Of a stretch of DNA of 64,000 nt, positions 42,591 to 51,353 are shown piece after piece (position 1 is the first letter of the stretch; each line of letters starts with the position of its first letter). Origin of the DNA: Parabacteroides chongii (GTDB lineage: Bacteria > Bacteroidota > Bacteroidia > Bacteroidales > Tannerellaceae); NCBI RefSeq assembly GCF_029581355.1, contig NZ_CP120849.1, positions 4,744,501 to 4,808,500 of the forward strand. The letters are read 5' to 3'. The translations under genes were made by a program, and so were the position numbers. The notes beneath the pieces were generated by a model. It saw only the letters and a program-made list of their open reading frames with translations. It was not told where the DNA came from and did no database searches.

Positions 42591-42772
42591 TCAGTCCTTT
42601 ATCCCGAGGATCTTCTTCATCTCCGGGCGGAAACTGTCTCCCCACCTCTCCATCTGTTCGATAATCGGAAGCAGTGTTTTACCTGCTTCCGTTTCCCTCC
42701 GATCACCTCCATTGTGATCTTTATGCCACAGTCAATATCAAAAGGTATTTTCTTCTTATACATACTTGTCAT
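42591..42772 (-). pseudogene. HxlR-family regulator with an internal deletion and frameshift
   Basis: Reading from 42763, MYKKKIPFDIDCGIKITMEV followed by IGGK is the normal N-terminus of a HxlR-family winged-helix regulator. In another frame from about 42682 down to the TGA at 42591, EAGKTLLPIIEQMERWGDSF and RPEMKKILGIKD is the normal C-terminus. The central part, about 55-60 residues including the DNA-recognition helix, is missing and the frame is shifted at the joint (near GGGAAACGGAAGCAGG). It is divergent from the arginase-family gene, as regulators usually are. The reading through the frame joint gives a meaningless 79-residue frame. Confidence 0.75.
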
Positions 42773-42916
42773 TTTGGTATAAAGGTACAAATAAAATGAC
42801 GGTGTACAAACAAATAAAACGTACACAGATGTCGCAGAAAACCCGTCTTTCGACACATTTCCCCCTGTCAGTCAGTATAGGGACAAATTTATCAGTATAT
42901 GAATAATTCAGCTGTA

Positions 42917-42948
42917 CTTGCAGGATTGTTCCCTACTATCTACCTTTG
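42917..42948 (+). promoter_or_regulatory. Bacteroidota-type promoter for the arginase-family gene
   Basis: CTTG (42917-42920), a near match to TTTG, is 20 bp before TACCTTTG (42941-42948). The first ATG in frame follows at 42966, so the leader would be only about 10 nucleotides. Confidence 0.7.
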
Positions 42949-42965
42949 TATCAAAAGACAACACC

Positions 42966-43928
42966 ATGAGAAAGTTTTTATTATCAGTTGTTTTATTCAT
43001 AGGCGCAGTTTCGGTATACGCGCACGGTAAAGCATTTACAAATAATCAGAATATGGAAAATAAAACATCAACACTTCGTTTGATCTACCCGCAATGGCAG
43101 GGTGGAATTGTGGATCATTGGATGCCCGATATTCCGGCAGACGATGCTTCAAGAGGCTACTATCTAGGAGCTCAGTTACTGAACTTCCTGGCTCCCGAAA
43201 GTTCACAAAAGACAGTGGAAGTACCGGTTTCACTGGATATAAATGACCGGAAAACGGAAAAAGGGGTCAGTGCACGCAACGTCATCCTGAAACAGACAAA
43301 AGCCGCCCTCGAAATAATCAGGGAAAACGCTCCGGAAAAGATCGTTACGCTCGGTGGCGAATGTTCGGTGAGTGTCGTGCCGTTTACTTACCTGGCTGCA
43401 AAATATCCGGATGATGTGGCGATTGTCTGGATCGATGCCCATCCCGATATAAATCTGCCTTACGATGACTACAAAGGCTATCATGCCATGGCTTTAACCG
43501 CCTGCCTGGGGATGGGCGACGAGGAAATTATCGGCACGCTGCCCGGAAAGGTCGATGCTTCGAAAGCGCTGCTCGTGGGATTGCGCTCATGGGATAAAGG
43601 TATGCAGGAACGTCAGGAAGAACTGGGGATAAAGGGCCTTTCACCGGAAGAGGTTGCCAATAACAGCGCGGCAATCATGGAATGGCTGAAAGGGACCGGT
43701 GCCTCGAAGGTCGTTATTCATTTCGACCTGGACGTGCTGGACCCAGCCGAAATCATTGCCGGTGTCGGTGTCGATCCTGACGGGATGAAGATGGATGAAG
43801 TGATTCGTGTAATAAATGATATTGCCGCCGGTTATGACCTCATAAGCCTGACCATAGCCGAACCGATGCCGCGCATCGCCATCAAACTCAGAAATATGCT
43901 CAACCGGTTACCGTTACTGAAAGAGTAG
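42966..43928 (+). CDS. arginase/agmatinase-family ureohydrolase with a signal peptide
   Basis: This 320-residue protein has the ureohydrolase metal motifs GGECSVSV, VWIDAHPD (the DAHxD loop) and VVIHFDLDVLDP (SxDxDxxDP-like, with His-Phe before the Asp). The substrate (arginine, agmatine or formiminoglutamate) is not clear. The start at 42966 adds a hydrophobic segment (FLLSVVLFIGAVSVYAHG) that looks like a cleavable signal, before the usual family start near MENKTSTLRLIYPQWQGG; an alternative start at 43053 would give a cytoplasmic enzyme, but the promoter at 42941 supports the longer form. It ends before a strong hairpin and is divergent from the HxlR pseudogene. Confidence 0.88.
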   Translation: MRKFLLSVVLFIGAVSVYAHGKAFTNNQNMENKTSTLRLIYPQWQGGIVDHWMPDIPADDASRGYYLGAQLLNFLAPESSQKTVEVPVSLDINDRKTEKGVSARNVILKQTKAALEIIRENAPEKIVTLGGECSVSVVPFTYLAAKYPDDVAIVWIDAHPDINLPYDDYKGYHAMALTACLGMGDEEIIGTLPGKVDASKALLVGLRSWDKGMQERQEELGIKGLSPEEVANNSAAIMEWLKGTGASKVVIHFDLDVLDPAEIIAGVGVDPDGMKMDEVIRVINDIAAGYDLISLTIAEPMPRIAIKLRNMLNRLPLLKE

Positions 43929-43940
43929 CAGGAATAGTCG

Positions 43941-43993
43941 TTTTTCGTATGTGCAGCTATGGTCTTTCTCCATGCATGCACATACGAAAAACA
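43941..43993. terminator. bidirectional hairpin terminator between convergent genes
   Basis: GTTTTTCGTATGTGCA (43941-43956) pairs perfectly with 43978-43993, with a further CATGG-type inner stem. The stem base is T-rich on both strands, which fits stopping the arginase-family transcript on the plus strand and the next minus-strand operon. Confidence 0.75.
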
Positions 43994-44011
43994 ACCGGAA
44001 AGAAAAGCTGA

Positions 44012-44971
44012 TCAGTTAAAAATATCCTGTTGCAATCTTTTCAGAGCTATAGTCTTTACCCCTTGCTCCTCTCCTGATAAGATAATATCAGCCAACATTC
44101 TACTCACTTCTCTTGTAGAATTTCGCAGATAGCCATCGAACATAGCCTGCATCGCTTCATCACTAAAAACTTTCCGTATGATTGGAATGCAAATAAACAA
44201 AGGCAGATAATACAGTTTGTTCACTTTTTCTTTTTTAGGATCGGTTCCCATCGCGGAACAGACATGAAAACCGTCTCTGACAGCCATTATTGCCTCCCTG
44301 ACAATCTCCCGATTTTTAAGAAAAGCCTTCATTGTACCTCCGGCTTTCAGAACTCCGGCCGAAAACCCGGCTATAAACGCACAATGCGGAAGAAGCCATG
44401 TGATGATCTGACCGGATATAAATGGCTTCATACCGGCATCATCCATTGCATCCGCTATTTTCCGTACACGCGGCGTTATTTCACCGGACATTTCACCAAG
44501 CATTGTTTTTGAATATTCAGAGCCTGAAATAATCGTATCGAGCCCTCTTTCATTCCGACCTCCTCCTGCCATAAAAGGAAAACCGAAGAAATATTGTCCG
44601 GGCGATATATATTGACTTATTCTTTCTAGATCATCATACCATATATTCTGAAAGAAAAGAATATGGGCCTTTCCCGCAGATTCTTTCAGAACAGACAAGA
44701 CTTCTTCGGGATGGAGATTATTGGTCGCCACGATAATATATTCAAAATCATTGTCGACCGAAAGAATATCCAGGACCTTGGGACGGAAAACGATCTCCGC
44801 TTTTACCTTTCCTCCATTCCTGAAATCCGTGCAATGAATATGTATGCCATTCTCTTCTATCGATTTCTTTTTCCCCTTTCTAACCAGAAAACTGATGTCA
44901 TGCCCTGCCTCGGTCAATTGCCAACCATAGGTGCAGCCAATCACGCCCGCGCCAAAAATAAGAATCTTCAT
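44012..44971 (-). CDS. ketopantoate reductase (ApbA/PanE)-family oxidoreductase
   Basis: This 319-residue protein starts MKILIFGAGVIGCTYGWQL, the NADP-binding GxGxxG loop of the ApbA/PanE family, followed by RKGKKKSIEENGIHI. The middle contains DFEYIIVATNNL and FFGFPFMAGGG. The C-terminal helical domain is less typical and the usual Lys/Asn/Ser residues are not clearly readable, so a substrate other than ketopantoate is possible. It follows an AraC-type regulator gene by 22 bp on the same strand, so it is probably under its control. Confidence 0.78.
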   Translation of the reverse strand: MKILIFGAGVIGCTYGWQLTEAGHDISFLVRKGKKKSIEENGIHIHCTDFRNGGKVKAEIVFRPKVLDILSVDNDFEYIIVATNNLHPEEVLSVLKESAGKAHILFFQNIWYDDLERISQYISPGQYFFGFPFMAGGGRNERGLDTIISGSEYSKTMLGEMSGEITPRVRKIADAMDDAGMKPFISGQIITWLLPHCAFIAGFSAGVLKAGGTMKAFLKNREIVREAIMAVRDGFHVCSAMGTDPKKEKVNKLYYLPLFICIPIIRKVFSDEAMQAMFDGYLRNSTREVSRMLADIILSGEEQGVKTIALKRLQQDIFN

Positions 44972-44993
44972 ACTGAAATATATTTATTGTTTG

Positions 44994-45827
44994 CTATTCG
45001 GAAGGAAGATCGATAAACGCCGAACGGAACAGTCCGTGATATCCGGAATAGACCGGTTCACAGGCATTGGAAAGCTGGGCCGGTGTAAATCCAGAAAAAT
45101 CTTTCAGCTCTTTTATCAGGTGCGACTTGTCATAGTAACCGCATTCATAAGCCAGTTCTGTCAATGTCATGCCGGTATGCAACTGCATCAAATGGTGCAA
45201 CTTCTGAAAACGCATGATTTGCAGGAAATCTTTCGGGTTCGCTCCGATCTTTTCACAAAAAACACGTCTGAACTGTTTGTGACACAGACAGGCGGTTTGC
45301 GCCAGACTATCTATATCGGCATTTCCCTGCCGGATAGAGTCTATCACCGCATGAATCCGTTTATCATCCTCTTTATCGAGCCGGTACATACGGCGGAACA
45401 GAAATTTTTCTATCAAGTCGACACATGATAAATCATCAGTCGTCTCGTTTAGACATTGTTCCAAATCAAGTAATTCCGGGTCCTCCAATGCATCGAGCGG
45501 AACAGGACGATCCTTCCATTCTACAGGAGGTATTTTGAAGAATCGGCTGGTCCCCACCGGCTGAAAAACAATGCTAATAAAATCTACACAACCGGAAAAG
45601 ACAAGGTCTGTATAATCAGCCGTTATGCCATAGAAATGCGACCGGGGCAAATAATCTTTTTCCTGTGATGAATAAGTAAAATTCCCCCGATGAAAACTTA
45701 ATACCACACACCCCAACGGAACAAGGCGTTGTGAACTTCTCACAACATCTTCCATCCGCAGAAACCAATATTGCTTCACATAAGGAGCGAGCAACACGGA
45801 AGGTTGTATGACTTTAAATTTATTCAT
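44994..45827 (-). CDS. AraC-family regulator next to the reductase gene
   Basis: This 277-residue protein has an N-terminal domain beginning FKVIQPSVLLAPYVKQYWFLRM (the DUF6597-like pattern common in Bacteroidota regulators) and a C-terminal AraC domain with CLCHKQFRRVFCEKIGANPKDFLQIMRFQ and GMTLTELAYECGYYDKSHLIKELKDFSGFTPAQL. It lies 22 bp upstream of the reductase gene. Effector unknown. Confidence 0.9.
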   Translation of the reverse strand: MNKFKVIQPSVLLAPYVKQYWFLRMEDVVRSSQRLVPLGCVVLSFHRGNFTYSSQEKDYLPRSHFYGITADYTDLVFSGCVDFISIVFQPVGTSRFFKIPPVEWKDRPVPLDALEDPELLDLEQCLNETTDDLSCVDLIEKFLFRRMYRLDKEDDKRIHAVIDSIRQGNADIDSLAQTACLCHKQFRRVFCEKIGANPKDFLQIMRFQKLHHLMQLHTGMTLTELAYECGYYDKSHLIKELKDFSGFTPAQLSNACEPVYSGYHGLFRSAFIDLPSE

Positions 45828-45950
45828 ATCGGGACAAAGTTAAGGTTATTACATGATCCGCCTGGTGTAAAAAAAGGACAAATATGAATGCCCGAGGAAA
45901 GAAAAAAGCATTTTGGAACACAGACTTCTGCACATAATAAGAAATAAAAA

Positions 45951-45982
45951 AACTCCTACAATACCTGAATATTGTAGGAGTT
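45951..45982. terminator. 13-bp-stem terminator after tRNA-Lys
   Basis: AACTCCTACAATA (45951-45963) pairs perfectly with TATTGTAGGAGTT (45970-45982) across a 6-base loop. On the minus strand the stem is followed by TTTTTTATTTC, so it is a standard intrinsic terminator about 30 bases after the tRNA gene; on the plus strand it is followed by ATTCTTTTT. Confidence 0.9.
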
Positions 45983-46012
45983 ATTCTTTTTAAGCACTTA
46001 GCTTGTTTTCAG

Positions 46013-46085
46013 TGATCCGCCTGGGGTTCGAACCCAGGACCCCATCCTTAAAAGGGATGTGCTCTACCTGCTGAGCTAGCGAATC
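46013..46085 (-). tRNA. tRNA-Lys (anticodon TTT)
   Basis: On the minus strand the 73-base gene folds as a full cloverleaf: acceptor stem GATTCGC/GCGGATC (one T-G pair), D arm with AGCTCAGCAGGTAGAGC, anticodon stem CATCC/GGATG with loop CTTTTAA (TTT), and T arm CTGGGTTCGAACCCCAG. The discriminator is A. CCA is not encoded. A promoter and a terminator flank it, so it is its own transcript. Confidence 0.97.
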
Positions 46086-46115
46086 ATCCTATGCGTTACT
46101 TCTGTAATGCGGGTG

Positions 46116-46147
46116 CAAAGATAGAGGGTTGTTTTATATTATGCAAA
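46116..46147 (-). promoter_or_regulatory. promoter of tRNA-Lys
   Basis: On the minus strand TTTG (46144-46147) and TATCTTTG (46116-46123) are separated by exactly 20 bp. The -7 box is about 30 bp upstream of the mature tRNA 5' end. Confidence 0.85.
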
Positions 46148-46228
46148 TATTCCAATAACTTTTTTACATAAATTTTAGTCAGCGGTTAAAAACACGCTGG
46201 CTTACTGCACATAACAAACACTACTTTT

Positions 46229-48745
46229 TTACTCCGTTTTTTCCGGTATCACCTCCAGATGTTCACCATTCACCAAAATCCTGACCGGTGAAGGATTCGG
46301 CGACGACAATTTCCAGTCAGTCACTCTCCCGTCTTTCCAAGAAAGATCGACACTGATATTTCCCCGTGCCCTGACACCCTTTATCTGCCCTTCCGGCCAC
46401 GCCCGGCAAGGAGCAGGCAACAACTGGATCACATCATTATGCGACTGCACCAGCATCTCGATCATCGCCGCAGCAATCCCGTAATTGCCGTCGATCTGCA
46501 AAGGGATATGATGCGTCGTAAACAGATTATCAAGCATATTGTAAGTCATCAGCCCCTCCAGCATAGCATGCGCCTTGTCTCCCTCCTGTAACCGTGCCCA
46601 AAGCATAGAACGCCAGGTCCATGCCCACGACCGGCGGCTGTTCCCCGTATTCTTACGCCATAACAACGACTTGCGGGCAGCTTCAGCCAGTTCGGGAGTC
46701 TTTTCAATACTGATCGTACTTCCCGGATAAACAGCAAACAAGTGCGACGTGTGCCGGTGATCCGTCTCCGGTTCACGGTCGATCATCCACTCCATTAAAT
46801 TACCCTTCCTGCCGATCTGGGGAGGATACAGACGTGCAGCCTTTTCCTCCAGCGCAGCCGCCCATTCCCGGTCGACATCCAGGATACGTGCCGCCCGGAT
46901 CGTGTTCAGGAAAAGCTCGGAAACAATCTGCTGGTCGTGCGCCACACCGTCTTCGCCACGAGGACCATGCTCCGGCGACCAACCGTTAGGAACTACCAAC
47001 GTCCCCTCTTTCACACCCGCCAGCTCCGGATACAAAGAGACATCCACCGGCTTATATTCGCTCTCGAAACCTTTACCGCCTTCACCCAGAGTTTTCAAAT
47101 GACTTTCCCAGTATTCACATAACTCCTTCATCATCGGATAAGCCTGCCGGCGCAGATAAGCAGTATCCTGTGTAAACGCAAAATGTTCCCAGATATGCAG
47201 ACCGTACCAGGCTGAACCCGGCAAATTCACCTGCCAGCCGTTTCCTCCGAAAGGATTATGAGAAGTATAAACGATCCAGCCGTTCGTTTGTGTCCCGCCC
47301 CGGTCACCGATAGCCTCCAGATATTCGCGCGTAGCCAGGCGGTTCGGTTCACGCATTGCGGAAAGGTAGTCGATCATCGGAAGATGACACTCCGGCAGAT
47401 TTCCTGTTTCAGGCAGCCAGTAAACCATTTGGAAATTGATGTTGCTGTGGTAATCGTTTCCCCAGGGAGCGGCGATCATCCCGTTCCATATTCCCTGAAG
47501 ACCGGCGGGCAGACTGCCCGGACGTGAAGTCGAGATCATCAGGTAACGCCCGAAATTAAACAAGATCTCCTCCAATCCCGGATCAGCCGCCTGCCGCCTG
47601 TATGCCTCCAGACGACGCGGTACAGACAACCGCTGCAGTGAATCGGGCGATGACGGCAAATCCAACTCCATCCTGCCGAATAATTCCCCGAAATCTTTCA
47701 AATGTCTTTTATGCAATTCCGGATAGTCCAGACCACGAATCCGTTCCATCCGTTGTGCGATCTTCGCCGCCGGCTCTTCACCCCGCCAGCCTTTCCGGAA
47801 ATCCATCTCATAATTGGTTTCGATCGCAAGAATGACCGTGCAGGAATCGGCACCCGCCAGACGCAAGCTCTCCGGTCCCGTTTCGAGCGTTCCGCCGTAA
47901 TGAACAACGGTTGCTTTCGCCTCGCAATTCATTCCGTTCGCCAGGTGGCTGGCCAGTGTCAGCGACTGTTTCCCTACTGAGATCCGGTCTTGTATCCGCT
48001 GCAAGGCAAAAGATAAGCCGGCAGTCAGTCCGCCCGGTCTATCGGCCCGGTAATGCAATACCATCACCTGGTCCGGATAACTGCAGAAAGCCGTACCTGA
48101 CACGGTGACTCCGTTACGGGTTGCGACAGAAGCCACCTCGCCCCTATCCAGTAAGATTTCACGGACAAACGATCCGCGTTTTACAGGAGCATTGAAGTCG
48201 ACAATAAAATCCCCGACAGGCTGATACCCGCCAAAACCGTCCTCGGTCACATCGGGTCCGTTCTCACCGTCAAAGCTCTTGTCGCCTTTGTTGTTAATCG
48301 TTCCGCCATTACGGCCACCCGACCAGAAAGAGACTTCGTTCAGGGCATAGCGATCACGCCCGCTGCCATGAAAGACCGATGCAGCCAACCGTCCGTTGCC
48401 TATAGGATAAGGTTCTCCCTCCCACAAACGGACCGGATTCGGATATTTCCCGCCGGTTGCCGCATCCGTTTCTTCATCCAGATAATCCTGTCCCTCGTTA
48501 GATTGCCAACGTTTGATCTCCGGCGAAGGATCAGGGACACGCGGCAGCTGCGGCACGAGATCGTCTTCCCATACATTATCATACAGATCGGAAGTCAGTC
48601 CCCGTTCATCTTCATTCTCAAAAACTCTTGTAAAAGCTGGTCGATCAGACCACACACGCTGCGTATCCTCACGCGTCACAGCCGGCGTGCATGCAAACAG
48701 TGTTACGACCGGCAGCAGAATCAGAAAGGCTAACTTACTATTCAT
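46229..48745 (-). CDS. GH95-family alpha-L-fucosidase, lipoprotein
   Basis: The start at 48745 gives 838 residues beginning MNSKLAFLILLPVVTLFAC, a lipoprotein signal; 10 codons upstream are also open. The GH95 N-terminal beta-domain contains RLWEGEPYPIGNGRLAASV. The catalytic (alpha/alpha)6 region contains HSNINFQMVYW (near residue 430, the general-base asparagine pair), SPEHGPRGEDG (near 590, with the likely acid Glu) and IDGNYGIAAAMIEML (near 750). Such enzymes release alpha-1,2-linked fucose, though some GH95 members act on L-galactose. With the GH29 enzyme at 1235 it suggests use of fucosylated host glycans. No SusC/D pair is adjacent. Confidence 0.93.
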   Translation of the reverse strand: MNSKLAFLILLPVVTLFACTPAVTREDTQRVWSDRPAFTRVFENEDERGLTSDLYDNVWEDDLVPQLPRVPDPSPEIKRWQSNEGQDYLDEETDAATGGKYPNPVRLWEGEPYPIGNGRLAASVFHGSGRDRYALNEVSFWSGGRNGGTINNKGDKSFDGENGPDVTEDGFGGYQPVGDFIVDFNAPVKRGSFVREILLDRGEVASVATRNGVTVSGTAFCSYPDQVMVLHYRADRPGGLTAGLSFALQRIQDRISVGKQSLTLASHLANGMNCEAKATVVHYGGTLETGPESLRLAGADSCTVILAIETNYEMDFRKGWRGEEPAAKIAQRMERIRGLDYPELHKRHLKDFGELFGRMELDLPSSPDSLQRLSVPRRLEAYRRQAADPGLEEILFNFGRYLMISTSRPGSLPAGLQGIWNGMIAAPWGNDYHSNINFQMVYWLPETGNLPECHLPMIDYLSAMREPNRLATREYLEAIGDRGGTQTNGWIVYTSHNPFGGNGWQVNLPGSAWYGLHIWEHFAFTQDTAYLRRQAYPMMKELCEYWESHLKTLGEGGKGFESEYKPVDVSLYPELAGVKEGTLVVPNGWSPEHGPRGEDGVAHDQQIVSELFLNTIRAARILDVDREWAAALEEKAARLYPPQIGRKGNLMEWMIDREPETDHRHTSHLFAVYPGSTISIEKTPELAEAARKSLLWRKNTGNSRRSWAWTWRSMLWARLQEGDKAHAMLEGLMTYNMLDNLFTTHHIPLQIDGNYGIAAAMIEMLVQSHNDVIQLLPAPCRAWPEGQIKGVRARGNISVDLSWKDGRVTDWKLSSPNPSPVRILVNGEHLEVIPEKTE

Positions 48746-48903
48746 CGATTTTCTATATTTCGTTTTTCCATTCAAGACTGTAAATGTACACTATTATAGG
48801 TGCAAAAGAAAGATCATCGGGTATATAAGATATTATTTTCGAATCTGAAGATATTTCCGTAAGTTTGTCCTGGAAAAAAATTAATAAACATACTTTAATT
48901 AAT

Positions 48904-50592
48904 ATGGCAGACGATAAGAAAATTATTTTCTCGATGGTTGGTGTGAGCAAGACTTTCCCGCCCCAGAAACAAGTATTGAAGAATATTTATCTGTCTTTCT
49001 TCTATGGAGCCAAGATCGGTATTATCGGTTTGAACGGTTCCGGTAAGTCCACCTTACTGAAGATCATCGCAGGCATTGAAAAAGAATACCAGGGAGAAGT
49101 AGTATTTTCGCCCGGCTATTCGGTAGGTTACCTGGAACAGGACCCGAAACTGGAAGCTGGCAAGACTGTGAAAGAAATCGTACAGGAAGGTGTACAGGAT
49201 ATTGTAGACACATTAAAAGAATACGAAGAAGTAAACGAAAAATTCGGTGATCCGGAAGTGCTGGATGATCCCGACAAGATGGATGCACTGATTGCGCGTC
49301 AGGCGGAATTGCAGGACAAGATCGACGCGACCGATGCCTGGAACCTCGACAGCCGCCTGGAACGTGCGATGGATGCCCTGCGCTGTCCGCCCGAAGATCA
49401 GATAGTCGATACGCTGTCAGGAGGTGAACGCCGCCGTGTTGCCCTTTGCCGCCTGTTGCTTCAGCAGCCGGATGTGTTGCTGCTCGATGAGCCGACCAAC
49501 CACCTGGATGCCGAGTCGATCGACTGGCTGGAACAACACCTGCAGCAATATGCCGGAACTGTGATCTGTATCACACACGATCGTTACTTCCTCGACCATG
49601 TGGCAGGCTGGATTCTGGAACTCGACCGTGGCGAAGGTATTCCCTGGAAAGGCAATTACTCTTCCTGGCTGGATCAGAAGACGAAGAAGATGGCTATGGA
49701 AGAAAAGCAGGTCAGCAAACGCCGTAAGACGCTGGAGCGCGAGCTGGAATGGATCAACATGGCTCCCAAAGCCCGTCAGGCCAAGGGTAAGGCACGTCTG
49801 AACTCGTACGAAGCGTTGCTGAACGAAGACCAGAAAGAACGTGAAGCCAAGCTGGAAATCTTTATCCCGAACGGTCCGCGTCTAGGTAATAAGGTGATCG
49901 AGGCACAGCATGTAGCGAAGGCTTTCGGTGAGAAGTTGCTGTTCGACGACCTCAACTTCATGCTCCCTCCGAACGGAATCGTCGGTGTGATCGGTCCGAA
50001 CGGTGCCGGTAAGACAACGCTGTTCAAGATGATTATGGGCATGGAAAGTATCGACAAAGGTACATTCGAAGTGGGCGAAACCGTGAAAGTAGGTTATGCC
50101 GACCAGACACATAAAGATATCGATCCGAAAAAGACCGTTTTCCAGGTTGTTTCCGGAGGACAGGAATTTATCCGCGTAGGTGGAAAAGAGATCAACTCGC
50201 GTGCTTACCTGTCACGGTTCAATTTTGCAGGTGCCGATCAGGAAAAACTTTGCGGTGTCCTGTCAGGTGGAGAACGCAACCGCCTGCATCTCGCCATTAC
50301 GCTGAAGGCTGAAGCCAACGTGCTGCTGCTGGACGAACCGACCAACGATATCGACGTGAACACGCTGCGTGCACTGGAAGAAGGTTTGGAAAACTTCGCC
50401 GGTTGTGCCGTTGTCGTTTCTCACGACCGTTGGTTCCTCGACCGTATCTGTACGCATATTCTGTCGTTCGAAGGCGATTCGAATGTGGTCTTCTACGAAG
50501 GAACATATTCTGAATATGAAGAATACAAGCGCAAACAGGGCGGCGATACAGAGCCTAAACGTGTACGTTACCGTAAACTTATTGTTGATTAA
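48904..50592 (+). CDS. ettA: energy-dependent translational throttle protein EttA (ABC-F)
   Basis: This 562-residue soluble protein has two ABC ATPase domains in one chain with no membrane part. Domain 1 has GLNGSGKST, LSGGERRRV and DEPTNHLD; domain 2 has GPNGAGKTT, LSGGERNRL and DEPTNDID. The linker between them carries the EttA-type helix with WINMAPKARQAKGKARLNSYEAL. EttA binds the ribosomal E site and gates the first elongation steps by the ATP/ADP ratio. The frame is open further upstream, but the ATG at 48904 (MADDKK) fits the family start. The DUF1080 gene follows 24 bp later. Confidence 0.96.
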   Translation: MADDKKIIFSMVGVSKTFPPQKQVLKNIYLSFFYGAKIGIIGLNGSGKSTLLKIIAGIEKEYQGEVVFSPGYSVGYLEQDPKLEAGKTVKEIVQEGVQDIVDTLKEYEEVNEKFGDPEVLDDPDKMDALIARQAELQDKIDATDAWNLDSRLERAMDALRCPPEDQIVDTLSGGERRRVALCRLLLQQPDVLLLDEPTNHLDAESIDWLEQHLQQYAGTVICITHDRYFLDHVAGWILELDRGEGIPWKGNYSSWLDQKTKKMAMEEKQVSKRRKTLERELEWINMAPKARQAKGKARLNSYEALLNEDQKEREAKLEIFIPNGPRLGNKVIEAQHVAKAFGEKLLFDDLNFMLPPNGIVGVIGPNGAGKTTLFKMIMGMESIDKGTFEVGETVKVGYADQTHKDIDPKKTVFQVVSGGQEFIRVGGKEINSRAYLSRFNFAGADQEKLCGVLSGGERNRLHLAITLKAEANVLLLDEPTNDIDVNTLRALEEGLENFAGCAVVVSHDRWFLDRICTHILSFEGDSNVVFYEGTYSEYEEYKRKQGGDTEPKRVRYRKLIVD

Positions 50593-50616
50593 TTACTATA
50601 TAATTCATTTAGAACC

Positions 50617-51270
50617 ATGAAAAAAAGAATGCTCTGCATGGCAGCTATCGCTGCTGCTTTCCTCTGTTTCGGAAGCGATGCTAACGCACAGAAAACGATC
50701 AAGTTGTTCAACGGGAAAGACCTTTCCAACTGGAACTTTGTCGTCGACAAAAATTCCGTTCCGGCCGAACAGGTTTATTCCGTAGGCGACGGTGTGATCA
50801 AGATCAAAGGACAGCCTTTCGGTTACATGTACACGAAAGAGAAATACGACAACTATAAGTTGCATGTGGAATGGCGTTGGCCGAATGGTGACCAGGGTGC
50901 GAACAGCGGTATTTTCCTGTTGATCGCCGAACCGAAGAATCCGTTCCCGAACGGTATCGAATGTAACCTGATGTTAGGCAGTGCCGGTGATTTCGTCTTG
51001 TTGGGCGGTTCCGACCTGGCACAGTATCAAGGCAAGCCCGGCGAACCTCGTCCTGGCTTCCCGGTAGTGAAAAAGAACGCTCCCAGCAGCGAGAAGCCTG
51101 CCGGAGAGTGGAACGAAGCCAACATCTACGTGAAAGACGGTAAGATCAACGTCTACATCAACGGCGTTTACCAGAACACGGGATGGAACAAGCAGAAAGA
51201 CGGCTACATCGGCTTGCAGAGCGAAGGGAAAGAAGTGGAGTTCCGTAATGTGACGCTCACTCCCTGGTAA
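50617..51270 (+). CDS. DUF1080 protein (3-keto-disaccharide hydrolase-like), secreted
   Basis: This 217-residue protein has a signal peptide (cleavage after SDANA) and the DUF1080 concanavalin-like fold: IKLFNGKDLSNW, KLHVEWRWPNGDQGANSGIF, and GWNKQKDGYIGLQSEGKEVEFRNVTL at the end. Members of PF06439 have been shown to hydrolyse 3-keto-glycosides. It follows ettA closely but is functionally unrelated. A terminator follows at 51310. Its natural substrate here is not decided. Confidence 0.9.
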   Translation: MKKRMLCMAAIAAAFLCFGSDANAQKTIKLFNGKDLSNWNFVVDKNSVPAEQVYSVGDGVIKIKGQPFGYMYTKEKYDNYKLHVEWRWPNGDQGANSGIFLLIAEPKNPFPNGIECNLMLGSAGDFVLLGGSDLAQYQGKPGEPRPGFPVVKKNAPSSEKPAGEWNEANIYVKDGKINVYINGVYQNTGWNKQKDGYIGLQSEGKEVEFRNVTLTPW

Positions 51271-51309
51271 GATTGCAATAAACACAGAATTTGCTAAATA
51301 GAAACAGAG

Positions 51310-51350
51310 GCGGTAGCTTGACAGAGTAAAATCTACAAGCTACCGCTTTT
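51310..51350 (+). terminator. intrinsic terminator after the DUF1080 gene
   Basis: GCGGTAGCTTG (51310-51320) pairs perfectly with CAAGCTACCGC (51336-51346), followed by TTTTATATTATT. It lies between convergent genes. Confidence 0.85.
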
Positions 51351-51353
51351 ATA

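Noticed and set aside
42617..42856. 79-codon minus-strand frame taken as a gene
   Set aside because: It is the false reading through the frameshift of the HxlR remnant; the true C-terminal codons are in another frame.
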